A stretch of DNA of 64,000 nucleotides from Bradyrhizobium nitroreducens (GTDB taxonomy: Bacteria; Pseudomonadota; Alphaproteobacteria; Rhizobiales; Xanthobacteraceae), in the NCBI RefSeq assembly GCF_002776695.1, contig NZ_LFJC01000003.1, forward strand, positions 1,064,132 to 1,128,131, written 5' to 3'. How positions within the stretch are numbered: position 1 is the stretch's first letter; every line of letters begins with the position of its first letter. The position numbers and the translations under genes are program-made. Below, one piece after another: positions 20,622 to 29,191 of this stretch. Under the pieces are notes generated by a model. The model ran no database searches. It was not told where the DNA came from and worked only from the letters and a program-made list of their open reading frames with translations.

Positions 20622-21179
20622 CTACTGCTCCGGCCGCGTTTCCGGCTGCACCTCTTCCGTCGGCAGCTTGGCGCGCTCCCAGCCGTCGGTGCCGTCGGGG
20701 TACCAGGCGATGTTGGAATAGCCATAGGCCAGCGCGCGCTTGGCGGCGTTCCAGGACATCCAGCAGTCGGCGAGGCAATAGATCACCAGCAGCGCGGCCT
20801 TATCGCCGCCCGAGACACGGGCGAGCCCGCGCTGGAAATAATCCTCCATGGCCGGCGGCAGAGTGGCGTAGCCGGTATCCGGCAGCCAGATGCTGCCCGG
20901 GATGTTCCTGCGCGGCGCATCGCGCCACACCGTGCCTGCGGGCAGGTTCTTCGGCTTCGGGGGGCGCGGCAGCACATCGACGAAGGCGCCGCTCTTCGCG
21001 CGCCAGATCGCTTCGGCTTCCGCGGTGGAGAGCACGCGCGCGCCGGCGAGCGTCGCCGGCACCGGCGCGCGGTAATTGTCGGTGCGATAACCTTCGGGCT
21101 CGAACGGCTCCTGCTGCTGCGCGAATGCCGGCACCGCGAACGCGGCAGCGACGAGCACAGCGGCAAGGCGCCGCCTCAT
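20622..21179 (-). CDS. PQQ-dependent catabolism-associated CXXCW motif protein
   Basis: Exported rhodanese-like protein of 185 residues with signal MRRRLAAVLVAAAFAVPAFA. A Rhodanese-type fold is suggested by the final YCLADCWMSWNAAKRALAYG region, where Cys135 and Cys139 precede Trp140 (three residues between the cysteines). This is the family named for association with PQQ catabolism. ATG 21179 overlaps the stop of the upstream MxaJ-like gene, so the two are coupled. It may handle sulfur or disulfides together with the SoxYZ-like carrier encoded nearby; this is inference. Confidence 0.88.
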   Translation of the reverse strand: MRRRLAAVLVAAAFAVPAFAQQQEPFEPEGYRTDNYRAPVPATLAGARVLSTAEAEAIWRAKSGAFVDVLPRPPKPKNLPAGTVWRDAPRRNIPGSIWLPDTGYATLPPAMEDYFQRGLARVSGGDKAALLVIYCLADCWMSWNAAKRALAYGYSNIAWYPDGTDGWERAKLPTEEVQPETRPEQ

Positions 21180-22057
21180 TGCGACTTCTTGGCCGTCTCC
21201 GCGCCGAGCGGCTTGTCGCTCTCGTCGAGCAGCGGGACGCCGAAGTCGAGCAGGATCTTGTTGATCTCGCCCTGGTTCTCCTGGATCAGCTTGTTGAGCT
21301 GCCTCTTCCAATTCTGGTCGGCGGGACGTACGCCCATGCCGATGCGATAGACCAGTTTGGGCCCTGAGGTTTCCTTCACCAGGGGCGTGACATGCAGCGA
21401 GCCGGCTTTCTTGGCATAGAACCCGGCCATCGGGCCCCACAGCACGCCGGCATCGATCTTGCCGGCTGTGAGATCGTCGATCATGGCCTGCGCCGAATTG
21501 TCGTAGCGGGTGTCGATCATCAGCGGATAGGGCTTTGCGTCGCCCATCAGGCCGGCCAACGCCATGTTGGTCGCCGGCGGCGTGCCGGCGACGATGCCGA
21601 CATGCTTGCCCTTCAACTTCGGATCTTCGAGCGTGTCGACCTCCTCGAGCCCGCTGCCGGCTTTCGCCACCAGCGCATAGCTCGTGCGGTAATAGGGATT
21701 GGTGCCCTGCACGAGATCGTCGCCCTGCGGGAAACCCATGATGACGTCGCAGCGATGCGCGCCGAGCGTCATGCGCACGAAGCCGGTGGCCTGCGGGAAG
21801 AAGACGTAGTCGAGCTTCTTCTTGAGCTTGTCGGCAAAGAACTCGGCGAGCTTGTTCTCGAAGCCCTCGCCCTTCTCGTTCGAGAACGGAAGATTGCGCG
21901 GATCGGCACAGACACGCAGCACGTTCGGGTCGACCAGCTCGAACGAGAGGTCGCCGCTGTCCTTGGTCTGCGCCATGGCGACGTCCCCGAGCGCACAGGA
22001 CGCAACCAGGACCCACAGGGAACACAACCAGCGACGATGTCGTCCGGCCTCCGTCAT
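21176..22057 (-). CDS. MxaJ-like quinoprotein-associated periplasmic binding protein
   Basis: Periplasmic protein of 293 residues in the family of extracellular solute-binding proteins attached to quinoprotein dehydrogenases (MxaJ/XoxJ-like, TIGR03871-like). Signal WLCSLWVLVASCALGDVAMA; core LRVCADPRNLPFSNEKGEGFE. XoxJ-type proteins are thought to activate or bind the dehydrogenase rather than transport solutes. ATG 22057 is chosen over 22102 for signal geometry. It is in an operon with the CXXCW gene and divergent from the zinc metallohydrolase gene. Confidence 0.88.
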   Translation of the reverse strand: MTEAGRHRRWLCSLWVLVASCALGDVAMAQTKDSGDLSFELVDPNVLRVCADPRNLPFSNEKGEGFENKLAEFFADKLKKKLDYVFFPQATGFVRMTLGAHRCDVIMGFPQGDDLVQGTNPYYRTSYALVAKAGSGLEEVDTLEDPKLKGKHVGIVAGTPPATNMALAGLMGDAKPYPLMIDTRYDNSAQAMIDDLTAGKIDAGVLWGPMAGFYAKKAGSLHVTPLVKETSGPKLVYRIGMGVRPADQNWKRQLNKLIQENQGEINKILLDFGVPLLDESDKPLGAETAKKSQ

Positions 22058-22213
22058 CGCGCTTCCTCCTCGTTTTGTTTGAATGCTATCCATGCAACAC
22101 ATGAGGTGCCATGTCTTGCATGTCTGGTCTTGCAGGCATTGCCTTGCCCGACTTTGGCTGATTTCGCGTTGTTGCAGTGCAATGCGGCCAATCCTTTGAA
22201 CTGAGGCGGAAAA

Positions 22214-23140
22214 GTGTCTCGCATCGCTCGAGTGATCGCAGCCTTGTCCCTGCTGGGGACAGCAACGCTAGCACGGGCCGGGGCGGCCGAATTGCCTGTG
22301 AGCGAAGTCGCACCGGGAATCTTCGTACACTCCGGGACCATTGCGCTGATGAGCCGCGAGAACGAGGGCGACATTGCCAATGTCAGCTTCATCGTGGGCG
22401 AGGAAGCCGTCGCCGTCATCGACACCGGCGGCAGCTTGCGCGAAGGCAAGGCCCTGCTGGCGGCCGTGCGAGCCCACACCACGAAGCCGATCCGCTATGT
22501 CATCAACACTCACGGCCACCCCGACCATGTATTCGGCAATGCGGCCTTCGCCGCCCCGGACACCACCTTCGTCGGCCACAGCAAGCTGCCGCAGGCACTC
22601 GCGACCCGCGGCCCCTACTATCTGGACAATTTTCGCCGCATCATGGGCAGCGCGTTGATCGACCCGGTGAAGATCATACCTCCGACCCTGCTGATTTCCG
22701 ACACGATGACGCTTGATCTCGGCTCGCGCCGCCTCGTCTTGCGCGCCTGGCGCGCCGGACACAGCGACAACGATGTGACCGTGTACGACGAGACGACCAA
22801 GACCCTGTTCGCGGGCGACCTGGTCTTTCTCCGCCACATTCCAGTCATGGACGGCAGCATCCGCGGCTGGCTCAGCACATTGAAGGAGCTGGAAACCATC
22901 CCGGCGCAGCGCGTCGTTCCCGGTCACGGGCCCGTGAGCGACTGGCCTGCCGCCTTGAGCGATGAACGGCGCTACCTGTCAACGCTGCTGTCCGACGTGC
23001 GCGCCCTGAACAAGCGCGGCGAGCCGATCCGGGCTGCCGCCGACAAGGCGGCCGCTGAGGAAAAGCCACGCTGGGAGCTGTTCGGCGATTACAACGCCCG
23101 GAACGCAACTGCAGCATTCTCGGAAATTGAATGGGAGTAG
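22214..23140 (+). CDS. Quinoprotein relay system zinc metallohydrolase
   Basis: Exported metallo-beta-lactamase-fold protein of 308 residues with a Sec signal (residues 1 to about 25). Zinc ligands are in [11 protein letters not shown] (His100, His102, Asp104, His105), with later GHSDND and VPGHGPV. The start is GTG 22214. I recognise the family named quinoprotein relay system zinc metallohydrolase, related to SoxH. It starts divergently from the MxaJ-like gene and is followed 55 bases later by the SoxYZ-like carrier gene. The substrate, perhaps a carrier-bound thiol ester or persulfide, is not known. Confidence 0.88.
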   Translation: MSRIARVIAALSLLGTATLARAGAAELPVSEVAPGIFVHSGTIALMSRENEGDIANVSFIVGEEAVAVIDTGGSLREGKALLAAVRAHTTKPIRYVINTHGHPDHVFGNAAFAAPDTTFVGHSKLPQALATRGPYYLDNFRRIMGSALIDPVKIIPPTLLISDTMTLDLGSRRLVLRAWRAGHSDNDVTVYDETTKTLFAGDLVFLRHIPVMDGSIRGWLSTLKELETIPAQRVVPGHGPVSDWPAALSDERRYLSTLLSDVRALNKRGEPIRAAADKAAAEEKPRWELFGDYNARNATAAFSEIEWE

Positions 23141-23195
23141 CGGGCGCGCTATCATCTGCATGAGATCAGCTTCGCTGACGCCGGGAACCATAGCC

Positions 23196-24014
23196 ATGAC
23201 GGGATGGACACGCCGCCTGCCCTTGATCGCCGCCCTGCTCGGCATCGCCTTCGCCGTGCCCGCGCGGGCTGAAGAGGCTTACGATCCCTGGCCGGGCCTG
23301 GTGCAGGACATCTTCAATAATCGTCCGATGAATGATGGCAGCGCCGTCATCGGCATCGAGATGCCATATCGCGCAGAGGACGCGGCGATCGTGCCGGTCA
23401 CCCTGCGCAGCAAGCTGTCACCCGCAGACAGCCGCCGGATCCGTTCGATCACGCTGGTGATCGACCGCAACCCGGCACCGATGGCGGCGAAGTTCGAGCT
23501 CGGTCCGGACGCCAATGTCACCGAGATCTCGACGCGCGTCCGCGTCAACAATTACACCGACGTGCATGCGGTGGCCGAGCTCAGCGACGGTCAGCTCTAT
23601 GTCTCGAAGGTCTATGTGAAGGCCTCGGGCGGCTGCTCCGCGCCGGCAGGCAAGAACGCCGAGGAGGCCAACAACCGGCTCGGCCAGATGCGCTACCGGC
23701 AGTTCGCGCGCGAGGAAGCGCCCGCGAGCCGAATCCGCGAAGCGCAGATCATGATCGGTCATCCCAACAATTCCGGCCTGCAGATGGACCAGGTCACCCA
23801 GCTCTATATTCCCGCCTTCTTCGTCAACCAGCTGAAGCTCACTCAGGACGACAGCCCCGTGCTGTCGATGGAAGGCGGCATCTCGATCTCGGAAGATCCC
23901 AATCTACGCTTCACCTACGTCTCCAACGGCGCCAAGCGCTTTCGCGCGGAAGCGAAGGACACGGAGGGGCACGTGTTCCGCAACGAGTGGGATGTCGAGA
24001 AGCCGGGGACTTAG
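23196..24014 (+). CDS. Quinoprotein dehydrogenase-associated SoxYZ-like carrier
   Basis: Exported fusion of SoxY-like and SoxZ-like domains, 272 residues. Signal MTGWTRRLPLIAALLGIAFA; SoxY-like part to the swinging-arm motif SGGCSAP with Cys157; then a SoxZ-like part from about residue 175 (MIGHPNNSG, VSNGAKRFRAEAKD). In Sox systems this cysteine carries sulfur intermediates; here the cargo is unknown. ATG 23196 gives the signal peptide; an upstream ATG at 23127 overlaps the previous gene. It is probably co-transcribed with the zinc metallohydrolase. Confidence 0.9.
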   Translation: MTGWTRRLPLIAALLGIAFAVPARAEEAYDPWPGLVQDIFNNRPMNDGSAVIGIEMPYRAEDAAIVPVTLRSKLSPADSRRIRSITLVIDRNPAPMAAKFELGPDANVTEISTRVRVNNYTDVHAVAELSDGQLYVSKVYVKASGGCSAPAGKNAEEANNRLGQMRYRQFAREEAPASRIREAQIMIGHPNNSGLQMDQVTQLYIPAFFVNQLKLTQDDSPVLSMEGGISISEDPNLRFTYVSNGAKRFRAEAKDTEGHVFRNEWDVEKPGT

Positions 24015-24024
24015 GTCTACCGAT

Positions 24025-24111
24025 CGTCATGGCCGGGCTTGTCCCGGCCATCCACGAAACTGCGCGCCATCCCCAAGAACGTAGATGCCCGGGACAAGCC
24101 CGGGCATGACG
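24025..24111. repeat. Palindromic repeat, copy 2
   Basis: The same element as at 20532: the first 32 bases are identical and the right arm differs by one base over 37. It begins 11 bases after the carrier stop. The two copies bracket the four-gene quinoprotein relay block. Confidence 0.9.
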
Positions 24112-24134
24112 AATACGGCTGTCATCGTGGGCTA

Positions 24135-24494
24135 TCAGAAACACCTCACCTCGGCTTCCGCCTGCGCGCGCCTCAAATCATTCACCGCCGTGTTCGCCTG
24201 CTCGGAGGTGCGGAACTGGACGCCGAGATTGCCGCGGACCTGGGACATGCTCAGCGCGGTCTCCGCGGTAACATAGCGCTCATAGGGGACGATCGAGGCC
24301 ACCACGTCGATCGAGCAGGAGCATTGCTCGATCGACTGCCGGCTCTCACCATTCGCCTTCATGCAGCCATAGACGTACTCCGCGCGCGCGGACGTCGGAT
24401 AGTCGTTGGCCTCCTCGGCCCGCGCCACGCACGCGGTCGCCGCCAACACAGTCAATGCGGCGACAATCGGTCGTAGCTGTCCGCCCAGTTTCAT
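24135..24494 (-). CDS. Small exported cysteine-containing protein
   Basis: A 119-residue protein from MKLGGQLRPIV with signal ending near CVARA. The mature part has YGCMKANG, then CSCSIDVVAS, and ends in VRCF, giving four cysteines that could form two disulfides. ATG at 24500 is an equally possible start two codons earlier. No family name comes to mind, though similar short periplasmic proteins are common in Bradyrhizobium. It is convergent to the carrier gene and divergent from an ABC operon. Confidence 0.65.
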   Translation of the reverse strand: MKLGGQLRPIVAALTVLAATACVARAEEANDYPTSARAEYVYGCMKANGESRQSIEQCSCSIDVVASIVPYERYVTAETALSMSQVRGNLGVQFRTSEQANTAVNDLRRAQAEAEVRCF

Positions 24495-24581
24495 GCGCAT
24501 CCTCCCGCGGGTTGCGGCCGAAGCTATGCTATGCGTATTGTCCTGAAAAGCACTCTGTCAGGGGAAACGGCTCACAAGGTG

Positions 24582-25580
24582 ATGAGAGCACGCGGTGTGA
24601 TAAGGGCATTTGGTCGAACATTGGCGCTCGCGACGATGCTGGCGCTGACATTGGCCGCACCAGGCCGCGCCGCGGATACGATCCGCCTTGCGGTGCAGAA
24701 AACCGGAACATTCTCCTGGGAGCTGGCCGCGATCCGCGCGAGCGGTCTCGACAAGGAGGCGGACCTCACGCTGGAGGTCGCCGAGCTCGCGAGCACCGAG
24801 GCCGGCAAGATCGCGATGCGCGCAGGCAGCGCCGACATCATCCTGTCGGACTGGCTGTGGGTGTCGCGCGAGCGGGCGCTCGGCGCCAAGCTCACCTTCT
24901 ATCCCTATTCCAGCGCGCTCGGCGCCGTCATGGTGCCCGCCGCTTCGCCGATCAAGACGCTCGCCGACCTCAAGGGCCGCAAGCTCGCCGTCGCCGGCGG
25001 GGCGATCGACAAGAGCTGGCTGCTGCTCCAGGCGCGCATGAAGCAGGACGGCATCGATCTGAAGTCGGATGCGACCATCGTATATGGCGCTCCGCCCCTG
25101 ATCGCCGCCAAGGCGCTCGACGGCGAGATGGAGGCGAGCCTGAATTTCTGGAATTTCTGCGCCCAGCTCGAAGCCAAGGGTTTTCGGCGCCTCGCCGGCA
25201 TCGAGGAGATCCTGCCGAAGCTTGGCGCCAAGGGTGCCGTCTCCGCGGTCGGTTACGTCTTCGACGAGAGCTGGGCGGCAAGCCACAAGGACGCAGTGGC
25301 GCGCTTCATCGCGATGACCCGCAAGGCCAAGCAGCTGCTGGTGACCTCGGATGCGGCCTGGGACAAGATCGCACCGCTGACCGGCACGAGCGACGCCACC
25401 CTGCTCAAGACCTATCGCGAGCGCTATCGCGACGGGATCCCGCGCCGGAGCATCGCCGAGGAGGAACAGGACGCGCGCGTGCTGTACCGCGTGCTGGCCG
25501 AGATCGGCGGCCGCGACCTCGTCGGCCCCGCGACCGAGCTCGACCCCGGCACGTTCTATCACGCAGTCCCCGGAGATTGA
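24582..25580 (+). CDS. ABC substrate-binding protein, nitrate/sulfonate/taurine type
   Basis: Periplasmic binding protein of 332 residues (NMT1/SsuA-like). Signal RAFGRTLALATMLALTLAAPGRA; core IRLAVQKTGTFSWELAAIR and AGSADIILSDWLWVSRERA. ATG 24582 (MRARGV) is preferred for signal geometry; ATG 24531 adds 17 residues. It starts a three-gene operon with permease and ATPase. The ligand is unknown; position inside the PQQ/lanthanide island suggests a related cofactor or substrate, but sulfonate uptake is equally likely. Confidence 0.85.
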   Translation: MRARGVIRAFGRTLALATMLALTLAAPGRAADTIRLAVQKTGTFSWELAAIRASGLDKEADLTLEVAELASTEAGKIAMRAGSADIILSDWLWVSRERALGAKLTFYPYSSALGAVMVPAASPIKTLADLKGRKLAVAGGAIDKSWLLLQARMKQDGIDLKSDATIVYGAPPLIAAKALDGEMEASLNFWNFCAQLEAKGFRRLAGIEEILPKLGAKGAVSAVGYVFDESWAASHKDAVARFIAMTRKAKQLLVTSDAAWDKIAPLTGTSDATLLKTYRERYRDGIPRRSIAEEEQDARVLYRVLAEIGGRDLVGPATELDPGTFYHAVPGD

Positions 25581-25581
25581 G

Positions 25582-26319
25582 GTGCTGCGTCTTCTGTCGT
25601 TCGCCCTGTTCCTCGTGATCTGGTGGATTGCCGCGCTGTTCGTCGGCGGCGCAAAGCTGCCCTCCCCGCCGGCCGTGCTTGAGGTCATGATCGCGGAAGC
25701 CTCATCCGGCGCGCTGTTCCTGCATCTCGGCGCGACGCTGGCGCGCGTGATCCTCGCCTTTGTGCTCGCCATGTCGCTCGGCAGCGCCATCGGCTATTTG
25801 ATGGGACGGGTCAGGCTCGCCGACAAGCTCGGCGATCCCTGGCTGATCCTGCTGCTCAATTTGCCGGCGCTGGTCGTGATCGTGCTGGCCTATATCTGGG
25901 CCGGTCTGACCGAGGCCGCGGCGATCGCGGCAATCGCCATCAACAAGCTGCCGACCGCGGTCGTCACCTTGCGCGAGGGCACCCGCGCGCTCGACCGCTC
26001 GCTCGACGAGATGGCGAGCGTGTTCGCGATGCCGCGCTGGCGCGCGTTCCGCCATGTCGTGCTGCCGCAGCTTGCGCCCTATATCGCGGCCGCCGCGCGC
26101 TCCGGATTGTCGCTGGTGTGGAAGATCGTGCTGGTCGCCGAGCTGCTGGGTCGTCCGAACGGCGTCGGCTTCGAGATCGGGGTCGCCTTCCAGCTGTTCG
26201 ACACGCCGCGGCTGCTGGCCTATTCGCTGACCTTCGCCGCGGTCGTGCTCGTGATCGAGACGCTGCTGGTACAGCCATTCGAAGCCCGTGCAACACGGTG
26301 GCGGCCCCGTGCGGCTTGA
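25582..26319 (+). CDS. ABC permease, nitrate/sulfonate/taurine type
   Basis: Inner-membrane permease of 245 residues with about six membrane segments. The cytoplasmic EAA-like loop is LDEMASVFAMPRWRAFRHVVLPQLAPYI. The start is GTG 25582, one base after the previous stop. It forms the pore of the transporter encoded by its neighbours. Confidence 0.9.
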   Translation: MLRLLSFALFLVIWWIAALFVGGAKLPSPPAVLEVMIAEASSGALFLHLGATLARVILAFVLAMSLGSAIGYLMGRVRLADKLGDPWLILLLNLPALVVIVLAYIWAGLTEAAAIAAIAINKLPTAVVTLREGTRALDRSLDEMASVFAMPRWRAFRHVVLPQLAPYIAAAARSGLSLVWKIVLVAELLGRPNGVGFEIGVAFQLFDTPRLLAYSLTFAAVVLVIETLLVQPFEARATRWRPRAA

Positions 26320-27019
26320 GGTCGAGATCACAGGCAAGACGTTCAGGAGTGCCGCGGGCGAAACCCACGAGGTGCTGGCGCCGGTCAAGTTCGCTCTTTC
26401 ATCGGGCGAGGTCGGCGTGCTGATCGGCCCGTCCGGCTGCGGCAAGAGCACGATGCTGCGCATCATCCTCGGGCTCGACCATGAATTTCAAGGCCGTATC
26501 GCGCGGCCACCGCAGGCGCGGATCGGCATGGTGTTCCAGGAGCCGCGGCTGTTGCCGTGGCGTTCGGTCGAGCAGAATGTGCGATTGGTGGCGCCCGACG
26601 TGACTGACGCCAAGCTGTCGGAGCTGTTCAGGATCCTGGAGCTTCAGGCCCATCGCGACCACTTCCCCGGCGAGCTGTCACTGGGCCTCGCCCGGCGCGT
26701 CGCGCTCGCCCGCGCCTTCGCGGTCGAGCCCGATCTCCTGGTGCTCGACGAGCCCCTCGCCTCGCTCGACGACGCGCTCGCCGGCCGCCTGCGCGATGAG
26801 CTTGCGACACTGGTGGCGAGCCGTCCGGTGATGACACTGCTCGTCACCCACAGTCTCGACGATGCGATCAGGCTCGGCGACCGCCTGTTCTTCCTGTCGC
26901 CGCGCCCCGCACGTATCGTGCAGGACGTGCCGATCGCCATTCCGCGCGCGATGCGCAGCGAAGCCGATTTCGGCAGGATCCGGGCCGAGCTCGCGGCGCT
27001 GCAGCTTGAATCGAAATGA
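26288..27019 (+). CDS. ABC ATP-binding protein, nitrate/sulfonate/taurine type
   Basis: ATPase of 243 residues: Walker A IGPSGCGKST, Q-loop MVFQEPRLLPW, Walker B LLVLDEPLASLDD, H-loop LLVTHSLDDA. The signature is LSLGLARRVALARA, so Ser-Leu-Gly-Leu replaces the usual SGGQ; this weak signature is common in this subfamily. The start is GTG 26288, overlapping the permease by 32 bases, or GTG 26309. It energises the transporter of the two preceding genes. Confidence 0.9.
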   Translation: MQHGGGPVRLEVEITGKTFRSAAGETHEVLAPVKFALSSGEVGVLIGPSGCGKSTMLRIILGLDHEFQGRIARPPQARIGMVFQEPRLLPWRSVEQNVRLVAPDVTDAKLSELFRILELQAHRDHFPGELSLGLARRVALARAFAVEPDLLVLDEPLASLDDALAGRLRDELATLVASRPVMTLLVTHSLDDAIRLGDRLFFLSPRPARIVQDVPIAIPRAMRSEADFGRIRAELAALQLESK

Positions 27020-27063
27020 ACACTCGTGGTCAACTGGAGCGACTTGTCGATGGAGATTCACCA

Positions 27064-27417
27064 ATGCGACGTACGCTGATTGCGATCGGCCTCCTCTTGG
27101 TGGCGGTGCCGGGCGCCGCGCTGGCGCAGACCAAAGGCAAGGGCATTCGGCTCTGGAACCTGACGACGGAGACGATCTCCGGCTTCCAGCTCTCACCGGC
27201 CGGCAAGACCGATTGGGGCCCGAACCAGTGCTTGAACGACAAGGACAAGGAGGTTGATCACGACGAGCGGCTGCGCATCACGGGCGTGGAGCCGGGCCGC
27301 TACGATGCCAGGGTCGGCTACCCCAACGGACGCCAATGCGTCGTCCGCGACATCGAGATCAGGGCGGATGCAGTGTTCTCGATCGCCGACAAGGACCTGA
27401 AGGACTGCACCAAATAG
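27064..27417 (+). CDS. Small exported hypothetical protein
   Basis: A 117-residue protein with signal MRRTLIAIGLLLVAVPGAALA, then GIRLWNLTTETISGFQLSPAGK. It has three cysteines and looks beta-rich. It begins 44 bases after the ATPase stop and may be the last gene of that operon. An in-frame ATG at 27016 would put residues before the signal. I recognise no named family. Confidence 0.65.
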   Translation: MRRTLIAIGLLLVAVPGAALAQTKGKGIRLWNLTTETISGFQLSPAGKTDWGPNQCLNDKDKEVDHDERLRITGVEPGRYDARVGYPNGRQCVVRDIEIRADAVFSIADKDLKDCTK

Positions 27418-27426
27418 AGAGCTTCG

Positions 27427-27636
27427 TTACGCCTTGTCGTTAGGGTGCGGATATTCGCAGCGCCACCGCACCGCCTGCCACTTCGGATGATCGCCGACCC
27501 ATTGCGCGATATAGGGGGGCGCGGCCATCACGCATTGGCGGGGCGACCCTGCATAATTGAAGATCAGGTGCTGCTCCTCGCAAGTCGCAGGCGAGAGCAC
27601 CGCACACACGGTCACCACCAGGTCAATCGGGTTCAT
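27427..27636 (-). CDS. Small cysteine-rich hypothetical protein (69 aa)
   Basis: 69 residues starting MNPIDLVVTVCAVLSPATCEE, with CVMAAPPYIAQWVGDHPKW and a final RWRCEYPHPND. Four cysteines and several Trp suggest a small disulfide-stabilised fold. The N-terminal stretch may be an uncleaved or short signal. This type of mini-protein recurs in Bradyrhizobium; the function is unknown. It is convergent with the previous gene at 9 bases. Confidence 0.65.
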   Translation of the reverse strand: MNPIDLVVTVCAVLSPATCEEQHLIFNYAGSPRQCVMAAPPYIAQWVGDHPKWQAVRWRCEYPHPNDKA

Positions 27637-27732
27637 GCCGGGATCCTCTCACGGGAACAATGGAGGTTAGCACAAGAAACTACGTCCCATGGAGGGGGAA
27701 GTTTCAATCCGGCAGGAGGAATCGAGCCAACT

Positions 27733-28602
27733 CTAGAAATTGATGCCAAACACCATCCGGGCCTGGTGGCGCTCGAAATTGACGAGGTCAAGATTGCCGC
27801 CCGATCCGACCGGGCGGCCCCAGGCCTGCATGCTCCAGCTCAAGGTCAGCCGCGAGCGCTCGGACAGCTGGAAATAGGCGGTCGGGCCGACGAACAAAGC
27901 CTGGCCCGAGAACTCGCCGAGGCCGATGCCTTCATATTGCCGGAAATAGCGCAGCTCGCCGCCGAGCAGCATGTTGGGCCGCACCCGCACCAGGCCGGCG
28001 AACGCCGCTCCGATCGTCGAGCTCTTCTCGGACACCCCCGCCACCTCGAAGCGCGCCCATTCCGGTTGATAGATCAGGTTGAGGGCGCCGATGGCGAAAT
28101 TCGGGATGAGCTCGCGGTCGAAGGCCAACGTGAACTCGGTGCCGTACATCCGCCCTTTCGCTCCGCTGGTCTCGTCGATCCGGTCGCCATGGAGATCGGC
28201 GGCGATGGTGAGCCCGAACGGCGCACGCTCGCGGTCGAGCAGGCGATAACGCAAATCGAGCGAGGCGCCCTGAAAATTGAACTGGCGGCGGTCGTCGATA
28301 TCGGGAACGCCGGTGATGTCGTGCAGGCTGGCGATGCCGCCGATCTCGATGCGAAAATTCGGCAACGGCACGATTTCGATCTCGACCTCCTTCTCCAGCG
28401 CGCGATAGGTCCCGCCGCCCTTGCCGAAGCGCCCGGTCGTCTGGCTCTGGAATTCGCGCTCGCCGGGATTGCCGACATCGGTGCCGATCATGAAGCCGAA
28501 GATATGCTCGGTATCGAAGCCTTCCTCGGCACCGGCGCATGCCGGCATCAGCGCGAGCGCACACGCAACGACCATCCGAAATCGACAAGCTCCGCCGCGC
28601 AT
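27733..28602 (-). CDS. Outer-membrane beta-barrel-like exported protein
   Basis: A 289-residue protein with signal MVVACALALMPACAGAEE and an alternating amphipathic strand pattern. Segments such as NFRIEIGGIASLHD, GASLDLRYRLLDRE and SRLTLSWSMQAWG end in RMVFGINF, with terminal Phe as in barrel proteins. The start is ATG 28602 or an ATG 9 codons further in. It lies downstream of pqqA on the same strand. Its place in the island suggests an outer-membrane role in substrate or metal traffic, but nothing proves it. Confidence 0.75.
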   Translation of the reverse strand: MRGGACRFRMVVACALALMPACAGAEEGFDTEHIFGFMIGTDVGNPGEREFQSQTTGRFGKGGGTYRALEKEVEIEIVPLPNFRIEIGGIASLHDITGVPDIDDRRQFNFQGASLDLRYRLLDRERAPFGLTIAADLHGDRIDETSGAKGRMYGTEFTLAFDRELIPNFAIGALNLIYQPEWARFEVAGVSEKSSTIGAAFAGLVRVRPNMLLGGELRYFRQYEGIGLGEFSGQALFVGPTAYFQLSERSRLTLSWSMQAWGRPVGSGGNLDLVNFERHQARMVFGINF

Positions 28603-28782
28603 CCCGTGCCCCGAACGCGCGCGCCGCATCGATGCGGCAGCTGCGCTGACCAGGCATCAGCGTAACACACTGCCGCCGATCAAAGTCGAGATTTTGATGA
28701 GAACGGATTGCAGCCTTCGCGGCGTGGCACCGCATCAATGAAGAAATGCATCAGTGACGAAGCGCGAGGCACAGCGGGCAAA

Positions 28783-28843
28783 GCGTGTCCGAGGGCAAGG
28801 ACGTATCCGACAGCAGGCGTATCCGACGGCAAGCGTATCCGAC
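28783..28843. repeat. Short tandem repeat downstream of pqqA
   Basis: CGTRTCCGA occurs four times, at 28784, 28802, 28818 and 28834, within a 16-18 base unit GCGTATCCGACGGCAA. It lies in non-coding DNA between pqqA and the barrel-like gene. Confidence 0.7.
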
Positions 28844-28850
28844 ACTGCCA

Positions 28851-28880
28851 CGGCTTCGACGGTGTTCACCGCCGAAGCCG
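28851..28880. terminator. Hairpin just downstream of pqqA
   Basis: CGGCTTCG-A-CGGTG, loop TT, CACCG-C-CGAAGCCG forms an 8+5 bp stem with one mismatch, 16 bases past the pqqA stop on its strand. No T run follows. It could end the pqqA transcript or stabilise it. Confidence 0.5.
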
Positions 28881-28896
28881 CGGCAGGTCGTCAGTC

Positions 28897-28977
28897 TTAC
28901 TTGCGCGAAGCGCAGGCGTACATGTTGATTTCCATGCCCACCGACACTTCCACGATCTTCGGAGCTTTCCAGGCCAT
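28897..28977 (-). CDS. pqqA: PQQ precursor peptide PqqA
   Basis: A 26-residue peptide starting MAWKAPKIVEVSVGMEINMY. It carries the conserved Glu16 and Tyr20 (E-x-x-x-Y) that PqqE, with PqqD, crosslinks to build pyrroloquinoline quinone, and ends CASRK. GGGAGA lies at good spacing before the ATG. No pqqB, C, D or E lies on either side in this window, so it is an orphan precursor gene. It probably supplies extra precursor for the three PQQ enzymes nearby, using biosynthetic genes elsewhere in the genome. Confidence 0.92.
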   Translation of the reverse strand: MAWKAPKIVEVSVGMEINMYACASRK

Positions 28978-29191
28978 TCGGGGTCTCCCAAGGTATTGAG
29001 CGCGACATCGCGCGGCGCAAAACCTAGGGCTGCGTCAGGTGCAGTTCAAGCCTCGATTCGACTGCCGACCACATCAGTGTCGATTCTTCACGGCCGCATT
29101 TCTCTCTCGGACAAAGCCAGTTCTCTCTTGGTCAAACAAGAGCTATGAGACGCAGGCTTGTGCAGCGCACCGCGCGTCGAATCGACGGGCA

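Noticed and set aside
28751..29020. Minus-strand 89-codon frame overlapping pqqA
   Set aside because: pqqA in another frame is a clear family member with a ribosome site; this frame only crosses the tandem repeat.
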